From the NCBI GenBank assembly GCA_027563935.2, contig CM050447.1, positions 19,608,001 through 19,672,000 on the forward strand: a stretch of DNA of 64,000 bases, written 5' to 3'. A program made the translations under genes and the position numbers. Below the pieces are notes generated by a model. That model saw only the letters and a list, made by a program, of their open reading frames with translations, was not told the DNA's origin and did no database searches. The stretch is from Costus lasius (lineage: Eukaryota > Streptophyta > Magnoliopsida > Zingiberales > Costaceae). Shown in pieces: positions 1-11,270 of the stretch (position 1 is the stretch's first letter; each line of letters begins with the position of its first letter).

Positions 1-1336
1 AGATAAAAAAAATATCTTTCTTTTTTTTTTTTACTTTACACTTTTGTCCTTACAAGGAACTGGATGCAAGCCGGGCTTACCCCCCCGCATCTCACGCGTT
101 TCAACACTCAACTTTGAACCAGCCCAAAACAAAAGTCTGAAAGCTTTCGCTATCTGGCACAAATATATCGCTGCATTTGACTTAAGATCAGTAGTTTTCC
201 TGCAAACATAGTAAAGCAGCAAGCTTTAAGCATCATCTGATTGATAAGGTGGGAATTGCATTAACTAGTGGCGTGGTCAGTGAGCAAAGAAGGCTCCAAT
301 TAATTTAAGTGCTGGAATTGAGTGGATTTTAGGCCGAACTGGTGGGGAATCTCCCGTGCTCGAGTGGAGATCAGACAGCGATTGGCTCCTCTCCTCCGCA
401 ATGGGTCACGCTTAATTACGTTGTGGAAACGGCAGCAGCTGCCTCGCTTGACCTGGGAAATCGGCTGCTTAATTTAATAGCCGGGATCTTTGCTTTCCCT
501 TCTTTTCTAGCTCCAGGCTTCCAGTTGGGAAATGTGGTCAAAGTGCACTCATTGGCGTTCTTTGATTCTGTGCAATTGTGGAGGCTCTGCCTGGGGCTTC
601 CAAAAGCGGGACTGAGGAATTAAAGCAAAGATTGCAAATGCAGGTGAGAGTGACTCTGAAAGATTGTGTAGCCAAACGAAACCTACTAAGCTTTGGAAAC
701 AGGCAGCGAGATCGATGCTGGGCAAAGTAGCAAGTCTCGAGTGTCTCGATGCGCTGCTACCATTCTGTCTCGCTCTAAAGTGGACATCTGTTGCTTCTCC
801 TCCCCTGTTCTATCTCAGAGAGTAAAATTAGAATAAAAAAATCATTATTTTTTTTAAGATATATGTATTTATAGATTGGATATATTGTTAAATGGGCCTT
901 CCAAATGGATCCAGATACCAGTCTGTGTGCTATTGGTATATATCACTAAATGGGCCTTCCAAATTGACCGAGCCTTCACTTAGTTTGGATCTTGAATCTT
1001 CTACTCTATATGATATAATGCATTCCATTTTAACTTTATTTAGATTTATTTGGTAGATCGACATCTTGATGTTAGTAGCTGGCCATGTGAACAAATTGAT
1101 GCATAATTAGTAACTTAATCCGTCAATAATTTGTGGCGTGCTTTTTAGTTTTTGAATAAAAAAAAAGAGATGATTCGATTATTATGGGAAATTCACACTG
1201 TTTTTAGTTTTTGAGCAAAAAAAATGTCTGTTTCAATTATACAAGCAAAAAACACAGACTGCATTTCGTTTCCTGTTCCCGGTGGCCGTTATTTGTACAC
1301 TTTTGCTTTAGGCTTTTTAGCTTAATCCGTTCGATA
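1..1336. other. Gene-free stretch before the DUF241 gene
   Basis: No reading frame here resembles a known protein. The 340-620 stretch is open on the + strand but starts at GTG and has no recognisable domain. Around 885-965 the phrase aatgggccttccaaat occurs twice in AT-rich DNA, a small local duplication. The last 130 bases before 1337 are the 3' flank of the DUF241 gene. Confidence 0.5.
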
Positions 1337-2179
1337 CTACAAAGAGGGAGTGATGATGTTGAGAAGCGAAACCCTAATGTTCACCAAGCTCCGGTACACC
1401 CTTTCGCTTCCTTCGTCCAATCCCTCCATGTTCTCCTCCAATCTGGCCATCGCTTCTTCCTCCCCTTCTCTCTTCCTCGGCGCCCAAACCCTCCATGAAT
1501 CCTTCGACACCGAGGCGGCCGCCGCCGATGCAACCGATGCCATCCTCAAGAAAACCGCCGATATCGCCGTTGCGATTGCGGCCATCGCTTCCGCAACGAT
1601 CCCGCCGATCTCGGCCTCCGCCGCGTTCGCCCAAACCCCGGGGGTGAAGGGAGGACATCTTGTGAGATCCTTGATGGCCGATGCGAGTCCGGCTAGTTCC
1701 TTCTCCGCCTGCCGGTGCGATCGGGCGGCGGAAGCGAGTCGCGAGGTGTCTCGCCGTCTCGCGGCGGCACGAGATTCCGCCGCGTGCTGCGAGAGCGCGA
1801 GGGCGGCGGATCGGAAGCAGCCCTGGGCGTCGGCGAGGCGGAGGGAGGCGTCGAGGAGGCGGTCGGCCAAGGCGGAGCGGCGGCGGAGAGGGTCCCGCAT
1901 CTGGGGGAGTCGGAGGAGGTCCTCCACCGCTGCCAGGAGATGGTCGATCCGATCGAGCACCGAGGCCGCAGCGTTGGAGGCGGAGGAAGGAGAGGCGAGG
2001 TCAACGGACGAGCGGAGCGAGTGGATCTCGTCTTGGATGAGGGAAAGGGCGGGGTGGGAGCGGCAGGGAAGACTCACAGAGCGCGCATGGTGAGGCACGT
2101 CGCTGCGGCGGCAGCGAGCGGGGCTGGCGCTAGGGCTCAAGCCGGACAAGGAAAGGGATCGGCGGAATCCGGCGACCAT
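1337..2179 (-). CDS. DUF241 (BPS1/B4-like) plant protein
   Basis: Single-exon gene of 280 residues starting at the ATG at 2179. It belongs to the plant DUF241 family by three features: an N-terminal stretch rich in Ser and Arg containing HHARSVSLPCRSHP (about residues 29-42), long helical Ala/Leu-rich segments with the LLRLPQMRD-type phrase near residues 87-95, and the characteristic C-terminus ERVYRSLVNIRVSLLNI. Family members are around 300 residues and usually intronless, so the gene looks complete. The molecular function of the family is unknown; related Arabidopsis proteins (BPS1-like) have been linked to root-to-shoot signalling. No signal peptide or membrane span is obvious. The coding strand is very GC- and Ala/Arg-rich, typical of monocot single-exon genes, and this opens long spurious frames on the opposite strand. 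Confidence 0.85.
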   Translation of the reverse strand: MVAGFRRSLSLSGLSPSASPARCRRSDVPHHARSVSLPCRSHPALSLIQDEIHSLRSSVDLASPSSASNAAASVLDRIDHLLAAVEDLLRLPQMRDPLRRRSALADRLLDASLRLADAQGCFRSAALALSQHAAESRAAARRRDTSRLASAARSHRQAEKELAGLASAIKDLTRCPPFTPGVWANAAEAEIGGIVAEAMAAIATAISAVFLRMASVASAAAASVSKDSWRVWAPRKREGEEEAMARLEENMEGLDEGSERVYRSLVNIRVSLLNIITPSL

Positions 2180-2616
2180 GTTGCAACCTTACTATTTCAG
2201 GTATGTTTACTTCACCTTTCTCTCTGTATCGTATTTCCTTGCTCTTTCTATTTTTGTGGAGGGATCGAAAGGGCGGAGGGGGTATTTATGAAGGGCAAGG
2301 GGCAGGAAGACATGAGTGCGTTAGTTTTTTTAAAAAATGCGCGCAAACATGAAGCACACGAGCGCGAAACAGAAAGCTGACGGTAACAACTCTCCGTTAT
2401 GCGCGGGAAGGGAACACCACGTGTGACTTAACACGTGGAAACTCCAAATAAATCCGTAGTGTTCCTTACCGCACATGATGTGGCATATTCTGAAAACTAA
2501 AAATAATTGATTTAATCCTTTGACAGCAAGGAAAATAGGAGCTGGCAACGCCTAACGCTGCCAATTCAAATCGAGATCTGACACGCCGCGCATTACAGAG
2601 TAAATTTTCTATGCTG
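2180..2616. other. 5' flank of the DUF241 gene
   Basis: Non-coding. It holds cacgtg-type cores (for example around 2415 and 2430), which are G-box-like sequences common in plant promoters. Nothing shows they are used. Confidence 0.3.
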
Positions 2617-2935
2617 CCGCTGGCTCCTTAATTTTTTAAGAAGATTTGATAATTTTTAATTAAATTTTTTTTAAAAAAATTTATGAAGAAATAATCTATC
2701 ATATTTAAAATGCTAACTTTAAAATGTTAATTTTAAATATAATAAAAAAAATTTACTACAGTGACTAATAATTTTTTTACCATATTTAAAATATTAGTTT
2801 CTCATTATAGATAAATTTTTCTACCATGATATTAGTACCATTGGATAGTTTAAAACACGTAGACTACTTCTTCATAATTTTTTTCAAAAAAAAAAAATTA
2901 ATTAAAATTTTTTAAAAAATTAAGCACCGCTGGCT
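2617..2935. mobile_element. Foldback MITE, Mutator-like, with 9-bp TSD
   Basis: A 301-bp AT-rich element at 2626-2926 is flanked by the perfect 9-bp direct repeat ccgctggct (2617-2625 and 2927-2935). Its ends are inverted: the left reads ccttaattttttaag and the right, reverse-complemented, tgcttaattttttaa. The arms stay complementary inward, with atgaagaa then a variant of tctac on both sides. No coding capacity. The 9-bp target duplication fits a Mutator-derived MITE. It shares an internal core (tatccaatggtactaatatca, reverse sense) with elements at 61.3-62.5 kb. Confidence 0.8.
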
Positions 2936-3038
2936 GCATAAAAAATTCTCTCGCGCATTACCTAAAAGAATGAACCACGCGTGTAGCAAGGCAACGCATA
3001 GGCAAGGACCACGTGTAATGTAATATCTTAGTTGGTGG

Positions 3039-3548
3039 TTAGATCTAGGGGTGAGCATAATTCGGTTTTTACCGAATTTACCGATCGGTAAATCGGTAAT
3101 TCGGTAAATCGGTTCGGTAAATCGGTAATCGGTTTTCGGTTCGGTATTAGTTTTAATGTAATTCGGTTTTTCGGTTTTCGGTACGGTAAAATAAATTCGG
3201 TTCGGTAATTAACCGATTTACCGATATATATTAATATTTAAAAAAATAAATATTTATTTATTAATCTCTCTTATCTTATATTAACTCTAACTTAACTCTA
3301 ATGAGTATTGAGTAATGACGGTAACCAAATGTAGATTAATTAGCCAATTAGGTAATATTTTAATTTTTTTAATCGGTAAATCGGTAAATTACCGATTTAC
3401 CGATCGGTAATTTGGTAATTTACCGATCTGTAAATATCATATTCGGTATCGGTTCGGTATTAGAATTTTCGGTTTCGGTAAATCGGTTTTCGGTAATTCG
3501 GTATTCGGTTTTTCGGTTTTTACCGAATGCTCAGCCCTAGTTAGATCT
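3039..3548. mobile_element. Palindromic hAT-like MITE built of cggtaa repeats
   Basis: The element spans about 3045-3540. It begins ctaggggtgagcat and ends atgctcagccctag, so the tips are near-perfect inverted repeats. The flanks are ttagat(ct) on both sides (3039 and 3541), a 6-8 bp target duplication depending on where the tip is drawn. Both arms consist of dozens of short units such as cggtaaat, ttcggt and accgaa, so the element can fold extensively. The middle (about 3240-3360) is unrelated AT-rich DNA. No protein is encoded. The hAT assignment is inferred from tip sequence and TSD size. Confidence 0.75.
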
Positions 3549-6500
3549 AACATGTTAAAACGCGTATCTTAAGTATCATTTCTTACCTTTTTTGTGTTGA
3601 TGTATATCACATAAGTATATTATTGTCTTCATCATAATTCATAGCGTTAATATGTTTGAGGATTTATATACTTATATAAATGGTATTTGTCGGCGGGCAA
3701 CAATAATATCTCGTGCTCGTTCTATTATTCCTTTTTATTGTAGTGATAAAATACTTTTCTTCTTAAGCAAGATCTATTTATATATTAGTACATGGATCTG
3801 AGCAGCTCGATCTGGTTTCTCATCAAACATTTTTTGGCAACGAGCTTGTCACTAACCTGGCAAGCGTGTGCACAGTTTTAGGTTCTTATTTGTCTATTAC
3901 TTGGCGAGATTCCTAATGTCTCCTTTGGCGCTACACTGTATTATATAGGCGCCAGTAGTTGATTCCTGAGCCAATCATATATGCATAGTTGATCCCTCGT
4001 GTGTCCTTCCTTGCTGTTTGGTACCATGCGCCTCCTTCACCTCCTTAATAGTTAATAATGGTGAGCGTTGACAGATGTGGAGCCGCACTGAGACGCAGGA
4101 TTTAAGAACTAGAGAAGGGAAATGATGGAAAACCAAGGCGCACGAGCAGTCTGCAGAGATTGATATGGATCGGGGAACACGAGGAGAGATGCAAGGAGAA
4201 AACATGTGATGGGTTGGCGATCGTTACTGGCATTTTCTTATGGAGAAGACAACAGAGATGAGCTAAATGGCACATCCAGATCATCAGGACTAGGCACGAA
4301 GAAAAGAAATTAAGGACCACCACGTTAATCACCAGTACATCGCCAACCATTTCCATGATTCATTTTCAGGTGTGAGGATTATCTTAAGTAGTCGTGGATT
4401 AAACATAAGCAGACATGACAGGTAGCTTAATTACCATCCTCCACGCTCGTTTGCATGTGCCAGCATTGCTAAGATTTAAGAGCGATTGCCATCTGAAGCT
4501 TGAGTTACACGTGGAAGATGCCTTTTGTCCTCTAATCGCCTAAATGCGCGTTAAATCTCTTGGGGAAATTGCCCATAAGTCAGTGCCCTTACGACCACAC
4601 GAGGAGGCTACTTTTCGACCACTACGTGTGCGCCTGAGCTGTACAGGGGCCGAGTCAAGTCAATTAGGAATGTAATGAATTATGATGTTACAATAATTGC
4701 GAGTAGCAAAGATTAGTCTAAATATTTCAATAGAATTTTTTTCTGAATTATGAGTTAAACTTATTACCATGTGTACATTTATATCTTAAATTTAAATTCT
4801 ATCTAATTAATACACATTACACTTCATAAATAAGTTTCATATCATTCGAAATACCAATCTAAAGTATTATTGTCCTTACATTTTTTAATTATATTAACCT
4901 CATATTAGCTGAAAAGAAATATATTAAATAATAATAAGATTAAACTCATTAAACAGATGTACTTTTACATGTCACACATGTAGTAAAATAATATAATTAA
5001 CTAAGTTGCATAGTACAATAGAATTAATTTCACAACTGCAAGTTCCATTTTTAGTATTGTAATGTGCCCCTCTAGATTTGAGTCTCTGGTATAGAAGTAT
5101 ATATCACAAAATGCCCAAGCTTATCCCCCCGGATATATAACCTCGACAGCGGCAGGGTGTACACCTTTGGCGTCAAAAAAATTTCACAAAAATTCATATA
5201 TTCATCCAATAATATTGATTCTAAATCCAAATGAAACCTAAGCCCTCACGAAACACTTAAAATAGATTAAGCGATTGCAAATAGATATAATGAAAAATAT
5301 CAAAATTCATCTACGTATTCAAAGTTCAAAATTCTCTAACCAGCACTGATTTGTTTCCAATGAATTGTATAGTTAGATCGGCTTGATTCTAAGCCTACAT
5401 TAGGATCTGCACGATACAGTTGATCTTAAAAGAGATTCATGCCAAACAAAAAATCTATACTATGCTAAGAATACATCTTTTCGCCCAACCGAAGGGAGTA
5501 AAGAACATCTGTAGACGCGTATCGGAAGAATAGCTTGCCTGGCTAGAGTGAACTTTGGCTTTCTGAAGACGCATCCGTTTTTACAAGTCATCAAATATTA
5601 GCTACCTGATAATTTGAAGTGGAAATACCATACATAATGGTTTTAAGCTGGCGAATTGGGCTACCGTCGAATGATTCAATAATGAGGGTAAAAATCGTGG
5701 TGAAGTTGCAAATAAACCCTAAAAGATCGTAACACGGCCAGACGTTTTAAACATGTTAATTATCTTACAAACAAACTGCAGGTCTGCAGCACAAGCGAAA
5801 AAAAGGTAGAAAGCGAAGAGAAGAACGAGTTCACACTAGCCAGACAATTTGATAATCCATTGGCTTAAGCATTTGAGAGAAGAACAAGATGTTTAAACTT
5901 TATTCAGTAATCAACTTCAGGTAACCAAGGGATAAGGAATCATCCTCTGTGCAGCACCAATTGACGTCCTAATGCGATGCCTGCATTGATTACATACAAA
6001 TAAGAAATTTTAACCAATTGCTGAAAATGTGAAATCGACATTGCACCTGTAAGCCCTGGAAATGTCTGATATCACATGCAAAAGAAAAAAAATGAATGCT
6101 TAAAGAAAAAACAAAAAAGATACTACGCAAGACCCTTGAAGAATGATCTTTTGTGAAAGCCGCTGTTTTATCATTGGATTTGATAAAGTTTCAACTCACC
6201 GCTTGGGTTAAGAGGGAAAAAAATCCGTGATTTCTTCAAGGACTGATGTATTATTTACCATGCAGAGGTGATGCAGGAGTAAAATACCCTGATTAAGAAC
6301 TATACTAATTGCCCGTCCTAACAATGTGCGACGAGCAATTTTTTTCTTAGTTTTACATTTTGGAGCCTATATCAACTTAGATTAATGTTTAAGGGTGTTT
6401 TTATAGTTTTAGATAATGTTATAACTTTGTTGCAACTTGTAACGGGCATATCTGATGAAGATTAAAATAGCTGGGATTTTGTGTATATTTTATTTTCTTT

Positions 6501-9167
6501 ACTTTCTCGTTCATGCGCCAATGTCTATATTGATGCATCATAGGTGAGGCATCCACACGCTGAGTTACATGCTATTGATCGCATTCTCTGCTCCCAACTT
6601 GGTAAGACGTGCTCCATCTTCATGCCTTCATTTCTAATACGAAGTAGATGACCACCCTCGAGAACTTTACTGCCTTAGGCAACCTCTGATTCCAATTATT
6701 GCACTTAACATGGCCTTCTTTTGAAGGCAACTCGAGACAGATCGGACACACCAAACCCCTACTTTGGTGTCTCCGCTCCACTCGATCTGTCCGACAGATG
6801 AACTCCAAGTTTCAGTCCACTTTACCTCCAGGATTGCAGCACTCTCCCAACCAATAGATCTATCGACATGATGAGCTCCTAATGCCAAATCAACTAGTTT
6901 GGCCATCCAAATTAGCGTCGACTCAAATGCTTTTAGGCTAGGAAAATGCCTACTACATCCTCTACATCCTCTTTCAATCCTCCAGGCGGATCCAATTGGA
7001 GGGAACCTCTGGCTGGTGATTGGATCTCACCACTGTCATTCTTTCAGTTTTTAGGTAATGGCACTGTCACCAAGGATCCTTAAGCTCATCCCCACTCTCG
7101 ATTTCTCAATGACCATTGTCAGTGGGAGGTCATAAAGTTATCTTTACCGCACGAACAATGCTACCGAACCTCCTCCTCTAGATGAATGAGGTACTTGACA
7201 AACTCTAAACAAGTCTTTAAATCAACAAACAGTAAAAGATGACTAAAGTCAAAACTTGGCTCTAGCAATTCGATTGGGAAATTAAAATAAAATTAAGCAC
7301 AATTTAATTTAGAAATCAAAATAAACTTAACTAATAGAATTATGGTTCAATCAGATTAAACTAGGTTCTGATCATGATTTAAGTGAACTATTTCATAGTT
7401 ATTTGGTTCCAGTTGAACCTTGATACAGTCCAATCCAGTTTGGGTCTGCACTTCACCAACTTAAGACCAGATTAGATTCCTATTTAAAAGAATTTTGTAC
7501 ATTCCCAACGACTATAATTTGATTGCATGATCTAAAACACAGTGAACGCCCAAATGAAGATCTTACTGTCTATTTAGCAAAATGGAATTTAATCTTTCTA
7601 AATCTAGCCTTAGATTTAACATAAAATATTTCTACAGCTCATAGTAGATTTGATCAAGTGTCCATTTTCAAGTAACAACATCTGAGCTAATATAAGCCCA
7701 AATTTAACTAATGGCCATTTTGGAACTCATATAATAGCTCATATTCGGCATATGTATTTTATTTAGGATCAGCTAACCTACTTTATCATCCAAAACTACA
7801 TTAAACGTTGAACATATTTGGATTAGTTAGTTTAAAGATAACCTTTCAAATACATTTTCCACCATCTCTGATACTTTCCTAATCTAATCATGTCTTTAAA
7901 TCATAGTTTTGTGTTATCAACTTAGTTTATTATTATATTGCTCAAGTAAAACATTATATGTACCATCATAGCATTGTTGTTTCCATATTTATGCACCCCT
8001 CTGACAATATCCTTTCAAATTCTTGTATTTGTGCAACATCAAATTGGTACTAGAGCAAATATTTTCGCTCTTACTATTAGTAACAGCTCCACCTTATATG
8101 CACTTCATATATTAATCTACAATAATATCAATATATTTGAACGACATAACATCATGAATTAAAAACATGTCATAATATAACCCAAAAGAGTCCAAGCTTA
8201 GTCAAAAAGTTGAATAACATGACTATTAAGGATGTCATCTAGATACTCCTATGACTACCCAGTCATCGTGATACATAAGAGGTATATAATATAGATAATA
8301 CATTTAACTCGAGACCATATCATATTAGATTGTATATATCTTGTGATCCACTTGCAGGAATGTCAAGTGCGCTAGAGTAGTTGGCCAAGTCAATTGCATA
8401 ACAATCCCATAAAGACTCAACATTTGATGATAAACCTAGAGAATTTAGCTAACGGTATCAACTATCTAAACAAATGGAAATTATTTAGAATATATGACTA
8501 GATAGATATATTGTTATGCCTAGTAACTTTATACTCCTATACGGATTAATAGTTGTAGTAGGATAATTTTACACAGTACCATAGCGTTGAATAATATACC
8601 TTGATTACCATCATTATGTTTAGGTTAACACTGAAATCTCACCATCCTTATTGTATCATATAGGGTGATCAAGTCAAACAACTTGTTTTTAATATGTAAA
8701 GATATAGAGTGAACTAATTTCTACTAAGGCATTCCACGTGATGAAAGGGGGAATTAGCACGTCAGTGTCAATTCATGATAATTTAATTCCCCGTCATTGT
8801 CGATTTGTGATAATTTAATAAAGAACATTATTGTAAGTTTGTAACTTTAGGTACCATGGTCAAACATACAAGATTTAGCATCATACACTCACAAATAGAT
8901 GTAGTAGTGGACAAGTTACTAATGATACATGGTTCAGAAAATCAGGATCAGATTGGTACAAGTATTATAGCATCGGTACAACCTAATTCAAGTATTATAG
9001 TACCTATACAACTTGGTATGGTCAGTACACCTAGATTGGTACATACCAGTGGTCCAGGATAGGTCACTAGTATGGTCTGATTTTGTGAACCTCGCGAAGA
9101 GCCTAAAAACATGACACCATGAGAGAGTATCCGACAAGAGCTAGATTGCTTATTGTAGTTGAGATTG
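3549..9167. other. 5.6-kb intergenic region without a gene
   Basis: I find no supported coding sequence. A 62-bp imperfect inverted repeat lies around 6735-6797 (gatcggacac against tttggtgtct and gatctgtccg). A primer-binding-site-like phrase ttggtactagagc at about 8045 and the long AT-rich stretch after it suggest a degraded LTR element, but no LTR pair could be placed. The 7330-7460 stretch (tttaagtgaacta, gtttgggtctgcac) resembles 29.0-29.1 kb, so it is an old dispersed repeat. Confidence 0.4.
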
Positions 9168-9585
9168 AGGGCCTGTTTGGCCCCACTATTAATAATTTTA
9201 TAACTGTGTTAAACTGTACTATACTGTGCTGCACTGTTAAAATTTATAAGATGTTTGGTTAATAACTTTTTAACTGCTGTCAAAATTTAAAATAATAAAT
9301 AAATATATTATTTTAAATTATTTAAAATAATATTATATTTTATTTTCCTTTAATGTGAAAATTTTAAATTATTTAAAATAATAATACCTAAAATTTTAAA
9401 TAAAATTATGTAAATTACTTTTTTAGAGAAGCAGAAGCCGTAAAAGCATCAAATTGTAGCTTTCATAACTTCTGCTTTTTACTGCTTTTTTCTGCTTCTA
9501 CTTTTCATTACCAAATAGTTTTTCTAACTGTTTTCTGCTTAAAAACTGATTAAAATCAGCTTCAAAGCGGTGCCACACAAGCCCT
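9168..9585. mobile_element. MITE with agggcctgtttggc ends
   Basis: The left end reads agggcctgtttggc. The right end reads gccacacaagccct, which reverse-complements to agggcttgtgtggc. Just inside both ends are runs of aactg and gctgct words, and the centre is extremely AT-rich. No protein is encoded. A clean target duplication could not be identified, so the superfamily (hAT-like by tip sequence) is inferred. Similar tips occur at 27794 and 61683. Confidence 0.55.
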
Positions 9586-10039
9586 GAATTAGAAACTCTC
9601 TAGTGGCTTGCTTTAATTAGGCCAAATTATGATGGAATCTAAGGCATGCTCATATGAGATCTCTATTTTTAAGCCATATTACATATAAAATTAACCGCAA
9701 AAGCGGAATGTCTAACTATATATTCCACATTATGGCGTTGTAACTTGGGAACTTGATATTGAGGATTGGATTGTCATTTTAAATCTTTAGTGGATCCAAA
9801 CGAAGCCCTTGATGCTTCCCTAACCTATGACATAACAAGTATTCTTACCAGGTTTTAGGGAGTGGCAGACTCCATATTTGGGTTATTCCAATTGTCATAC
9901 TCTTTTAAATCTAGGTTATATCACAAAAGACCTCATTTGTTCCATAGGATTGTTACGTTTTTATATTTCCCCTTTGGAAAAGCATTAGAATTTATTTATT
10001 TTTTACTTGTTGCACCTTTGTTTTTAAAGATATAGTATA

Positions 10040-10500
10040 GGTCAAAGTTCTAAATATTGATCCGAGTGGTACAGTTAGTTTATACTGGTCCAAGAAGAGA
10101 CCGGTACATGGAATGGGGTAAAGCGGAAGAGCAGTGTGGATAAGAGAAAAGAAGAGAGAAAAGAAGAGAATAGAAGAGCAGAAGAGGATAAGAGAAGCTC
10201 TTCTCATGTCTGCTTTCCCCACATAGCTCGTGAGAGCTAGAAGTAGAGAAGAGGAAAGATGAGAAGACAAGAGGAGAAGGTAGAAGAGAAGCTCGTTACG
10301 ACAGACGCTATGGAAGAGATCCTTGGCTTGCAACTTCTACTTGCACTAGGAGAGAGCTAAAAACCGACTCTTCTTTTTACTTCTTCTTTCTTTTTCTTCG
10401 CTGCTCCCATGATGTCTAGTTCCATCCGATAAGTTCTGGTCCGACTATGGACTGGTACATAGTCTTATAGCGGCTTTTAAAACCTTGGTAAGGTATCTAA
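10040..10500. repeat. Dispersed repeat with purine-rich core, copy 1
   Basis: A strand-asymmetric tract of agaag and gaagag words (about 10115-10310) is bordered by ggtcc and accggtac phrases on the left (10087-10106) and ggtccgactatggactggtac on the right (about 10438-10457), followed by ttttaaaaccttggt. The same organisation recurs at 11040-11270. The long minus-strand frame here is only the complement of the purine tract. Confidence 0.5.
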
Positions 10501-10559
10501 TTTGAGCTACTTAAGGTCAAAGAAGATATTATTCTTTAAGATGGATATGAGATAAGTTT

Positions 10560-10945
10560 TAGACTAATTATTTGGGTTGTCCGCTACTCAGGTCAAACTG
10601 AAAACCCCACCCAAGCCAAATCAAAATTTCGGTTTACTTCAATTTCAATGCAAGCATCTTCGATTTTGTTTGGGCTTAAAATTTTAAATTGGTTGAATTT
10701 TCAGGTCAACACCAAAATTTAATTTGAATTGATTAAACCAAAATTGAATAAATAATAAAATATAAAAATTTTGGTTTACCTGAACCAAACTAAAAATTTG
10801 GTTTACCTGAACCAAATTTTGGTTTACCTGAACCAAAATTGAATAAATAATAAAATATAAAAATTTTTTAGTTTGGCTTCAGTGCGAATTAGAATGGGCT
10901 GGTTTGGTTCATGTTGAACTGATTGGGCATCCCTACTAATCATGT
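10560..10945. repeat. Dispersed repeat with ggtttacctgaacc tandem units
   Basis: AT-rich repeat in which ggtttacctgaaccaaa occurs three times in a row (about 10780-10835). A longer phrase, aattgaataaataataaaa, lies on both sides of that block (about 10742 and 10840). It ends in gattgggcatcccta, a tip phrase frequent in plant non-autonomous transposons. No coding capacity. Confidence 0.5.
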
Positions 10946-11039
10946 CCTCTTATGAATGTAATGACACATCATTTGTTGTAGAGACCACTTTCTTTGTATA
11001 TTAGCTCTGCTATTACCATAAGCTAGAATTTAGCTATTC

Positions 11040-11270
11040 TAATCAAGGTTCAAGATCATGCCGGTCCACACCCAGACCGGTCCGCAAAGCAACGGGGTTA
11101 GTAAGGAAGAAGAAGAGGAGGTGGAAGAGAAAGAAGTAGAAGAAAAAGAAAAAGAAGGGGAAGAAAAGCGGTTCCATTGCCTCTTCCATCGCATCCACTA
11201 GTCCGTCCGCTGCTTCTTCTAGGAAAAATTGGCCGGTTCGGACTGATTCCTTAAACCTTAATTCTAATGA
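11040..11270. repeat. Dispersed repeat with purine-rich core, copy 2
   Basis: gccggtccacac and accggtccgc flank a gaagaag-rich tract (11102-11170). It closes with ggccggttcggactg and then taaaccttaa. The plan matches 10040-10500, with low direct identity. It is probably an old repeat family with expanding purine triplets. Confidence 0.45.

Noticed and set aside
342..623. 93-codon + strand frame as a gene
   Set aside because: Starts with GTG, no homology recognised, no splice context.
1350..2380. Long + strand open frames of 119-247 codons opposite the DUF241 gene
   Set aside because: They are shadows caused by high GC of the real minus-strand gene; the products are Arg/Gly-rich with no domain.
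8000..8900. Possible LTR retrotransposon starting at the ttggtactagagc site near 8045
   Set aside because: No matching LTR pair, polypurine tract or coding region could be located.
9992..10333. 113-codon minus-strand frame rich in Leu/Ser/Phe
   Set aside because: It is the complement of a purine-rich repeat; the hydrophobic look is a composition artefact.
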